From Candidatus Pacearchaeota archaeon RBG_13_36_9 (GTDB lineage Archaea; Nanobdellota; Nanobdellia; Pacearchaeales; GW2011-AR1), in NCBI GenBank assembly GCA_001786395.1, contig MFWN01000091.1, positions 4,120 through 13,005 of the forward strand: DNA of 8,886 nt, given 5' to 3'. The notes beneath the pieces are model-generated. The model worked only from the letters and a program-made list of their open reading frames with translations. It was not told where the DNA came from and did no database searches. Both the position numbers and the translations under genes were made by a program. The first letter of the stretch is position 1. Every line of letters starts with the position of its first letter. This document shows, piece by piece, positions 4,809 through 8,886 of this stretch.

Positions 4809-5722
4809 GAGCCTTCGTGGGGAAATTGCCCTTTGGCTACTATATTAACTGAAGGAAAATGGGCAGGAGTTGTGAAAACTAATTTTATTGCTTCTCCTAC
4901 GGTTGTTGGTGGTGCTAATGTAATATGTTCTCTCCATATGCCCTTATACTCATCGGAAATTACTTTTACCGCATCTTGGACAATAGGATTATCATACATT
5001 CCAGTATCAATTGCTCCTGGGCGGATTGTAGTTATAAATACATTTTCTTTGTATCCTCCAAGCATTAATGAATTTGCGTATCTATCAATAGCCCCTTTAG
5101 CGGCACAGTGAGCTGCACCATAAGAATAGCTTCTTATTGCGCTCATTGAACTTACTATTGCTACTCTACTTTCCCTTTGTTTTTTAAATATCGGAATAAA
5201 TTCTTTAAACATCCTGTCTGTTGCTTTTACAATACCCAACTCTGCATCTATTAGCTCATAGGGAATTTCAGAAACAGGCAGGTAGGGATTATCATCTTTT
5301 ACTTTATAGCTTCCTGCTCCTAATCCCACTGACTGAACCCAATAAAGAGTTTTGTCGGTTGGTAAACTTCTAACAAATCTTTTGACACTTCCTTCATCTA
5401 AAAGATTTACTGCACTGTATTCTACCAATTCAGTTCTGCCTACAATATTATCTAAACTTTGTTTAATGTTCTTTAATTTATCTTCTGAAGATGAAACTAT
5501 ATGAACTGTTGCACCATTTAAAGCAAGTACTCCTGCAACTGCAGTTCCAATATTCATCTTCATCTCTTTCTCATCTACAAATAAAGGGTCATGACTTTCT
5601 TCATTTGTAGTAATATCATAAAATCTATGATTAACTGGCTTATATCCACAGCCAGTTATCACTACTCGTTTTCCTTCTAAGGAATTTGTTCTGTACCTTG
5701 CTAATTCTTCTAGGCGTTTCAT
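4805..5722 (-). CDS. Atypical short-chain dehydrogenase/reductase with His at the catalytic Tyr position
   Basis: 305 residues of SDR type. The first strand and loop KRVVITGCG (about 18-26) are interrupted by an insertion of about 30 residues. The pattern then resumes at NIGTAVAGVLALNGATVHIVSSS (57-79), the equivalent of the usual GIG helix and second strand. VAIVSSMSA supplies the catalytic Ser (S192). At +13, where Tyr of YxxxK is expected, the sequence is H205-CAA-K209; a Tyr (Y201) sits four residues earlier. NNAG is replaced by QSVG. TIRPGAIDTGM matches the PG motif after the active site. The enzyme may therefore be an altered reductase or a nucleotide-binding non-catalytic relative. The ATG at 5722 has GGTGA five bases upstream; a GTG nine bases before it would start inside that Shine-Dalgarno. 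It lies 69 bases after the HTH_10 regulator and carries the same palindrome in its promoter. Confidence 0.82.
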   Translation of the reverse strand: MKRLEELARYRTNSLEGKRVVITGCGYKPVNHRFYDITTNEESHDPLFVDEKEMKMNIGTAVAGVLALNGATVHIVSSSEDKLKNIKQSLDNIVGRTELVEYSAVNLLDEGSVKRFVRSLPTDKTLYWVQSVGLGAGSYKVKDDNPYLPVSEIPYELIDAELGIVKATDRMFKEFIPIFKKQRESRVAIVSSMSAIRSYSYGAAHCAAKGAIDRYANSLMLGGYKENVFITTIRPGAIDTGMYDNPIVQDAVKVISDEYKGIWREHITLAPPTTVGEAIKLVFTTPAHFPSVNIVAKGQFPHEGS

Positions 5723-5727
5723 TTTTA

Positions 5728-5732
5728 TCACC
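5728..5732 (-). promoter_or_regulatory. Shine-Dalgarno GGTGA of the SDR gene
   Basis: GGTGA on the minus strand is followed by TAAAA and then ATG. This fixes the start at 5722 and argues against the in-frame GTG that overlaps it. Confidence 0.65.
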
Positions 5733-5761
5733 TAGAAGTTACAACAATAAATAGGATAAAT

Positions 5762-5783
5762 ACTTTATACCGACTAATATCGG
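5762..5783 (-). promoter_or_regulatory. SDR promoter: palindromic operator abutting a TATA-like box
   Basis: On the minus strand the site CCGATATTAGTCGG (5783-5770) runs directly into TATAAAG (about 5769-5763), a TATA-like box. The predicted transcription start is near 5740, leaving about 18 nt of leader that includes the GGTGA. The palindrome is nearly the same as the one in the regulator's own promoter. Its position at the BRE side of the TATA box allows either activation (recruiting TFB) or repression. Confidence 0.6.
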
Positions 5784-5791
5784 GTTTATTC

Positions 5792-6457
5792 TTACAGCTT
5801 TTTTAACATATTTGGGAGCAGGGCAATTTCTGCTTTTCTTAGATGCTCTTGACATGTAGAATAAGATATCCCAAGAATTTTTGCCAGTTCCTTTATCTCT
5901 ATTTTTCTTGGATAAGAATAATATCCGTGCTTGAAAGCCGCAAGGATTATTTTCTTCTGCTGTTCAGAAATTTTTGGAGTTAAGCTAATTAAAGAGAAAT
6001 TGTCTAATTTAACATTAACCATTGATAATAATTGGCCTTCATGAAGTCTTGTCGCCGAATCAATTAATTTTGATAGCTTTTCTTTCTCGTATGATCCGAT
6101 TACCCAATATTCTCTTCCATCTTCTGAATTTAGCACAGGCTCTATATGGATCAAGGCAGGATCATAAAAGGTTTCCAAGTCTGCTTGATTTATTTCTTTT
6201 AATGAATAGTTTATTAAAACTGTTAGAACATCATTTTTAGCGTCTATCTCTTTTATTCGCTTATCTTTCTTTAATTCGTTAATGAACTGTCTTTTACTTT
6301 CTTCTTCTCCTTCTAATATCCCCATTACTACAAAATAATATTTTTCTTTCTTTTCATAATGTGTTAGAGGATAAGCATGAAAATTAACTTTATATTTTCG
6401 AGTTCTTTCTGTAAAAATATCTCCTTCATGCTTTAAAGATAATTTAGCTACCCACAT
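5792..6457 (-). CDS. Bat-type HTH_10 transcriptional regulator
   Basis: 221 residues. The C-terminal segment (159-213) reads LTPKISEQQKKIILAAFKHGYYSYPRKIEIKELAK ILGISYSTCQEHLRKAE in order. This is the signature of the HTH_10 (bacterio-opsin activator, Bat-like) domain: 'LT..Q...L..A...GYY..PR.I...ELA..LGIS.ST..EHLR.AE'. The N-terminal about 150 residues are a mixed alpha/beta sensing region, with KYYFVVMGILEGEEES and later GREYWVIGSYEKEKL, not matching a domain I can name. The ATG follows the TATA box by about 25 nt, so the mRNA is leaderless. An inverted repeat (6460-6473) lies between TATA and ATG, which suggests autorepression. The following SDR gene carries the same site, so it is the likely target. 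Confidence 0.85.
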   Translation of the reverse strand: MWVAKLSLKHEGDIFTERTRKYKVNFHAYPLTHYEKKEKYYFVVMGILEGEEESKRQFINELKKDKRIKEIDAKNDVLTVLINYSLKEINQADLETFYDPALIHIEPVLNSEDGREYWVIGSYEKEKLSKLIDSATRLHEGQLLSMVNVKLDNFSLISLTPKISEQQKKIILAAFKHGYYSYPRKIEIKELAKILGISYSTCQEHLRKAEIALLPNMLKKL

Positions 6458-6459
6458 AA

Positions 6460-6486
6460 CCGATATTAATCGGTTTTAATATATAA
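6460..6486 (-). promoter_or_regulatory. HTH_10 regulator promoter: TATA box plus palindromic operator next to the start codon
   Basis: On the minus strand CTTATATATT (about 6486-6477) is the TATA box. It is followed at once by AACCGAT/ATCGGTT arms around a 4-bp spacer (core 6460-6473), and the ATG comes two bases after the core. Expected initiation is at or next to the ATG. Protein bound to the palindrome would cover the initiation region, the classical position for archaeal repression. A partial match, GATATTAG, lies upstream of the TATA box at about 6498-6505. Confidence 0.65.
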
Positions 6487-6560
6487 GTCTTTCGTTTGAT
6501 ATTAGAATAATGTTCAACGCCCTTTTTTTAAGAAAATTCCTTATCGAGGACAAAAATTTA

Positions 6561-6617
6561 CGCCTACGGCGTTTTTCATTTCTATATTACAAATTATAAC
6601 TTAAATGAAAAACGCCG
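6561..6617. repeat. 15-bp perfect inverted repeat with an overlapping small hairpin
   Basis: CGGCGTTTTTCATTT (6567-6581) and AAATGAAAAACGCCG (6603-6617) are exact reverse complements around a 21-base AT-rich loop. The left arm also takes part in a competing 4-bp hairpin, CGCC-TAC-GGCG (6561-6571), followed on the plus strand by five T residues, which looks like a terminator. The element lies in the gap between the 44-aa gene and the HTH_10 regulator. It may be a bidirectional 3'-end structure, or a tiny non-autonomous mobile element; no target-site duplication is evident. The rest of 6487-6658 shows no gene. Confidence 0.6.
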
Positions 6618-6658
6618 CCACTGGGAGCTAATCAAAAGTAATACACTCCCTAACAATT

Positions 6659-6793
6659 TTAAGCTATAGTATTAGCAAAGAACAAGGCTTCTTCTATTGC
6701 CTGTTGCATTGGTCTTAATCTTCTTTGAGGGCTCAGCTCTTCGGCATGCCCTAGAATCTCCGCTTCAAACATCTGCATGTTAATTGCTGCCAT
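6659..6793 (-). CDS. Small protein of 44 residues, unknown
   Basis: The reading frame begins MAAINMQMFEAEILGHAEEL, continues SPQRRLRPMQQAIEEALFFA and ends NTIA. It is rich in Glu, Gln, Met and Ala and looks like two amphipathic helices joined at the SPQRRLRP turn. The composition is that of a soluble protein rather than of random AT-rich frame translation. A TATA-like element (6815-6826) is centred about 28 nt before the ATG, which fits a nearly leaderless transcript; no Shine-Dalgarno is seen. I do not recognise the family. It could be a complete small adaptor or antitoxin-like protein, or the remnant of a longer gene. Confidence 0.5.
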   Translation of the reverse strand: MAAINMQMFEAEILGHAEELSPQRRLRPMQQAIEEALFFANTIA

Positions 6794-6814
6794 GACTTTT
6801 AAAAGGCTCTTGGA

Positions 6815-6826
6815 TTTTTATATTTT
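6815..6826 (-). promoter_or_regulatory. TATA-like box of the 44-aa gene
   Basis: On the minus strand AAAATATAAAAA lies about 25-28 nt before the ATG at 6793. It overlaps the last codons and stop of the 31-aa membrane peptide gene. Confidence 0.4.
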
Positions 6827-6913
6827 TGTATCTGAGTCATTCCAATGAATCCATAAGTATATTATAGCTATCAAAATAAAAATAATCCCTCCATTCTTTA
6901 CTAAAAAACCCAT
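6818..6913 (-). CDS. Single-pass membrane micropeptide, 31 residues
   Basis: The frame reads MGFLVKNGG, a hydrophobic helix IIFILIAIIYLWI (10-22), then a polar end HWNDSDTKI. The layout of charged head, about 13-16 hydrophobic residues and acidic tail is that of a single transmembrane peptide. Its ATG lies inside the last codons of the 109-aa membrane protein (13 bases overlap, different frame), which suggests translational coupling and a shared transcript. No separate Shine-Dalgarno is visible. The clean architecture argues for a real gene, but at this length chance cannot be excluded. An alternative is that it was once the C-terminal part of the 109-aa protein and was split off by a frameshift. 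Confidence 0.45.
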   Translation of the reverse strand: MGFLVKNGGIIFILIAIIYLWIHWNDSDTKI

Positions 6914-7230
6914 TGGCTTTCGGTGAATATAGCCACTATAAAGCCACCAATTATTCCCCCAATAACTGAATCAAATAATTTTTCTTTTCTTTTTTCATAT
7001 ACTCTGTTCTTTATTCTATTTTTGGACTTTGGCTTTATCTTGCTTATTAATCGTTTATTTTTGGAAACATAAGCGACTAATAAAATAAGAGAAGAAAAAC
7101 TAAAACTTAGACTCATTAAGCCAAACACCTTTGCTATTGTTGGGTAAGGCTTATTGAAAGTATATAAAAATATTATTTGCATTAAGAAGCTTATAGATAA
7201 AATTATTGTGAAACAATATTTACTTCTCAT
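6901..7230 (-). CDS. Small integral membrane protein, 109 residues, unknown
   Basis: Three hydrophobic segments can be seen: about 6-24 (CFTIILSISFLMQIIFLYT), 34-55 (KVFGLMSLSFSFSSLILLVAY) and 86-102, a Gly-rich SVIGGIIGGFIVAIF. Between the second and third is a strongly basic loop (57-84, many Lys and Arg) that should face the cytoplasm. No catalytic motif is visible and I do not recognise the family. A TATA-like box lies about 34 nt upstream and leaves roughly 9 nt of leader. It is followed by the overlapping 31-aa membrane peptide and then the 44-aa gene, all on the same strand. The Gly-rich last helix resembles those of small holin- or channel-like proteins, but this is only a likeness. 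Confidence 0.65.
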   Translation of the reverse strand: MRSKYCFTIILSISFLMQIIFLYTFNKPYPTIAKVFGLMSLSFSFSSLILLVAYVSKNKRLISKIKPKSKNRIKNRVYEKRKEKLFDSVIGGIIGGFIVAIFTESQWVF

Positions 7231-7258
7231 ATCTAATTATAGAATAAATAACATTTAA

Positions 7259-7289
7259 GCTTTTATATACTAGAATAAACAAACACCTG
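7259..7289 (-). promoter_or_regulatory. Promoter of the 109-aa membrane gene with shared upstream motif
   Basis: On the minus strand GTATATAAAAGC (7270-7259) is a good TATA box. Four bases upstream of it lies CAGGTGTTTGTTTAT (7289-7275), which recurs with one mismatch in the promoter of the 211-aa membrane gene. Confidence 0.5.
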
Positions 7290-7296
7290 GTTTATT

Positions 7297-7932
7297 TTAT
7301 CTATCTACTAGATTATTTCCCAGATTGTAATGTTTCACCTCATATATCTTTTCTGTACTTTTGTTGTCCATACTAGTAAGGATTATTTTTAATTTATCAC
7401 CCACCTTACCTATTACTTCATTAAAACTGGCATGGAATATCAAACATTTATAAGTTCTTGGAGCAATAGGGGTTGGCACTCTATTAATGTCCTCGCTTGA
7501 AATCAGCTTTATTGGGACATTCTCTTTTCTGTTAATTAGGTTTACCTCGATGCTTCTAACTATATTTTCAATAATGCATGGATTATAGACATTCAATTTT
7601 ATTTTATAAGAAACATTAGGAACTTCTTGAAAATCCACTGGTTCCCCGTTTACTATGTTTTCTGGTTCCCAATCAATATTGCTTTCAGCAGTAACCTCTT
7701 CTATATCAAAATCTAGCTTAGCCTCCGCCCTTTCTAGCTCCAAAGATTCCAAATTTTCTTTTTTTCTTTGAGATTTGTTCCATCTTATAACTGAATCGAA
7801 TATAAGATACCATCCTACAACTACCATAATAATAAAATATAAACTCAGAGAAAAAAGATAAAATCCGCTAATAATAGTAACTAAGCCTAATGTGAATTCA
7901 AAAGCATAAAAGTTTTGAAAACTTAACTCCAT
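7297..7932 (-). CDS. Membrane-anchored protein with C-terminal beta-rich domain, unknown
   Basis: 211 residues from the ATG at 7932. Two adjacent hydrophobic segments, about 12-29 and 31-47 (FTLGLVTIISGFYLFSLS and YFIIMVVVGWYLIFDSV), form a hairpin anchor. A basic stretch with RWNKSQRKK and an acidic linker (about 60-95) follow. The soluble domain (about 103-205) alternates strand-like segments such as SYKIKLNVYNP and NIVRSIEVNLINR. It has PRTYKCLIFHASF and KIILTSMD near the end, consistent with an Ig-like beta sandwich; I cannot name the family. A GTG three codons upstream is in frame, but it lies inside the AAGGTG Shine-Dalgarno that serves the ATG. Neighbours are the HNH gene upstream and the small membrane genes downstream. 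Confidence 0.65.
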   Translation of the reverse strand: MELSFQNFYAFEFTLGLVTIISGFYLFSLSLYFIIMVVVGWYLIFDSVIRWNKSQRKKENLESLELERAEAKLDFDIEEVTAESNIDWEPENIVNGEPVDFQEVPNVSYKIKLNVYNPCIIENIVRSIEVNLINRKENVPIKLISSEDINRVPTPIAPRTYKCLIFHASFNEVIGKVGDKLKIILTSMDNKSTEKIYEVKHYNLGNNLVDR

Positions 7933-7938
7933 TTTAAA

Positions 7939-7944
7939 CACCTT
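7939..7944 (-). promoter_or_regulatory. Shine-Dalgarno AAGGTG of the 211-aa gene
   Basis: AAGGTG lies six bases before the ATG at 7932 on the minus strand and decides that start over the overlapping in-frame GTG. Confidence 0.55.
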
Positions 7945-7987
7945 GCTTTGGGCAATAACTCTATGTTTTGTGCAATCTTAAACCTTT

Positions 7988-8004
7988 CTATAAATAAACA
8001 CCTG
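7988..8004 (-). promoter_or_regulatory. Probable promoter of the 211-aa gene, containing the shared motif
   Basis: On the minus strand CAGGTGTTTATTTAT (8004-7990) runs into AG, giving a TATA-like TTTATTTATAG. The predicted start is about 25 nt downstream, leaving a leader of about 35 nt with the AAGGTG. The motif differs by one base from the one at 7275-7289. Confidence 0.4.
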
Positions 8005-8046
8005 TTAATTTGCCATAGAATTTTATGCGGGGAAAGAGTTAGTTTT

Positions 8047-8727
8047 TTAGGGGGTATCTTTTTTACCCCAATCTAAACGATTCCCTTTTTTTATATTATC
8101 CGATGCTAAAAGCCACTGGAGATTTTCTGGTGTAAATGCTTTTTTTATCTCTTCTGGATTTTCAAGATTAAAATGTGACAATGGGATAATATGATCTATA
8201 TGCCAATTTTCAATGTCTTTTGGAAAGGGCTTTAAATGTTCAATAAGTTCTTCAAAATCAATCCCATATTTACTGGAAGAAAAAGTTTTTCCACTTTTGG
8301 TATATTTTTTTAGCGCTTGGTATAATAAATTTCTTAAGTTCATCGCCACCTTGAATTCCTTATCTTTTTTATACCTTATTGGAATATAGTTCTTAATATA
8401 TTTTGCTCTATAATCTTTATAGTCTGGATTATTTTTCATTTGATGATAATATTTATTTTGGCTTACTTTCATTCTCGATAAATGTTTTTTGTATTCCTCA
8501 TCTAATACCAGCCCATTGCATTCCTGACAATACCAAGTGGCACTTGTAATAGTAGGTTTATTATGGCATCTTTTACACAATCTTACCTCTTTATTTATTT
8601 CTTTTATTTTGAGCTGTTGTTCAAAGAAAGCTTTTCTACATTCAGGGCTACAATATTTTTTTTGAGGACTCATAGCATAGAATTCTTTACCACAAATAGA
8701 ACAAAACCTCTTTATTTCTCCTGCCAT
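8047..8727 (-). CDS. HNH endonuclease with two N-terminal zinc-ribbon-like Cys clusters
   Basis: 226 residues from the ATG at 8727; a TTG three codons earlier is in frame but has no support. Residues 9-30 carry CSIC...YCSPEC (C9, C12, C26, C30), a zinc-ribbon typical of HNH and DUF2116-like proteins. A second cluster is C51-KRC54...C67-QEC70. A Lys/Tyr-rich helical linker follows (77-145). The C-terminal HNH core reads WHIDHIIPL (175-183), PENLQWL (200-206) and SDNIKKGNR (209-217): H176, D178, H179, N202 and N211 are the expected metal and catalytic residues, all present. HNH proteins nick or cut DNA and occur as phage, homing, restriction and defence nucleases. With unknown membrane proteins downstream, a mobile or defence role is possible but not shown. 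Confidence 0.85.
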   Translation of the reverse strand: MAGEIKRFCSICGKEFYAMSPQKKYCSPECRKAFFEQQLKIKEINKEVRLCKRCHNKPTITSATWYCQECNGLVLDEEYKKHLSRMKVSQNKYYHQMKNNPDYKDYRAKYIKNYIPIRYKKDKEFKVAMNLRNLLYQALKKYTKSGKTFSSSKYGIDFEELIEHLKPFPKDIENWHIDHIIPLSHFNLENPEEIKKAFTPENLQWLLASDNIKKGNRLDWGKKDTP

Positions 8728-8796
8728 CTTAACCAATATCTAGAAGTTCTTCTTTTTCTATTTTTCCTTTTTGAAACACTTGCTATTTTCAGCCTG

Positions 8797-8807
8797 CTTT
8801 TATGCTT
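8797..8807 (-). promoter_or_regulatory. TATA-like element upstream of the HNH gene
   Basis: On the minus strand AAGCATAAAAG lies 70-80 nt before the HNH ATG. The leader would be about 50 nt. The assignment is weak and based on sequence likeness only. Confidence 0.25.
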
Positions 8808-8829
8808 AATCTATTTACCTGAATTTACC

Positions 8830-8886
8830 CTAGTTTTTGGTCATTACACCTAATTTCTTTAAAATATCTTTTTGTTTTGGTTCAAG
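8830..8886 (-). CDS. C-terminal end of an unknown gene, cut off by the window edge
   Basis: Reading in from the right edge, one minus-strand frame gives LEPKQKDILKKLGVMTKN and then TAG. Its Lys-rich, helix-like composition is like that of a real protein tail. Eighteen codons cannot identify the product. If real, it lies about 100 bases upstream of the HNH gene on the same strand. Confidence 0.35.
   Translation of the reverse strand, partial: LEPKQKDILKKLGVMTKN

Noticed and set aside
4833..5111. Plus-strand open frame inside the SDR gene
   Set aside because: Antisense of conserved SDR sequence, no start signals.
6022..6240. Plus-strand open frame inside the HTH_10 regulator
   Set aside because: Antisense shadow; Leu-rich translation without a recognisable motif.
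8563..8853. Plus-strand open frame over the HNH gene start
   Set aside because: Phe/Leu-rich translation antisense to the zinc-ribbon region of the HNH gene; no domain.

Overview
The window is AT-rich and looks like a piece of an archaeal chromosome, most plausibly a small-genome (DPANN-type) archaeon. Three things point that way. The proteins are of archaeal types: a TrmB-family regulator, a Bat-type HTH_10 regulator, a KaiC/RAD55-type ATPase and a PC4-like protein. Several genes have a TATA-like box about 24-27 nt before the ATG and no room for a leader. Genes further from their promoter, or inside operons, carry a GGTGA/AGGTG Shine-Dalgarno. The lineage is an inference; no marker gene or rRNA lies in the window.

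Layout. 1-1524 is read on the minus strand: a PC4-like ssDNA-binding protein, a YdjM/DUF457-type membrane protein, a gap with four consecutive small inverted repeats, and the 5' part of a nucleoside 2-deoxyribosyltransferase-like protein cut by the window edge. At 1725-3213 a RAD55/KaiC-type ATPase (+) converges on a TrmB-type regulator (-), and their 3' ends overlap. At 3308-4808 there is a two-gene plus-strand unit: a secreted protein resembling a bacterial outer-membrane beta-barrel, and a SAM methyltransferase one base behind it. At 4805-6457 an HTH_10 regulator is followed by an unusual short-chain dehydrogenase/reductase (SDR), both minus. From 6659 to the right edge there is an accessory-looking minus-strand block: very small proteins (44 aa and a 31-aa single-TM peptide), two unrecognised membrane proteins, an HNH endonuclease with two zinc-ribbon-like Cys clusters, and the last codons of another gene.

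The most informative signals are these. (1) A near-identical 14-bp palindromic site, CCGATATTARTCGG, lies in both the regulator promoter and the SDR promoter. In the first it sits between TATA box and start codon; in the second it abuts the upstream side of the TATA box. This suggests a self-contained regulator/oxidoreductase module. (2) A signal peptide plus beta-barrel-like protein ending in Phe is encoded behind an archaeal-style leaderless promoter. (3) The SDR has His at the catalytic Tyr position and a long insertion in its nucleotide-binding loop. (4) Several intergenic inverted repeats are not explained by the genes. I see no CRISPR array, no tRNA or rRNA, and no recognisable transposase.
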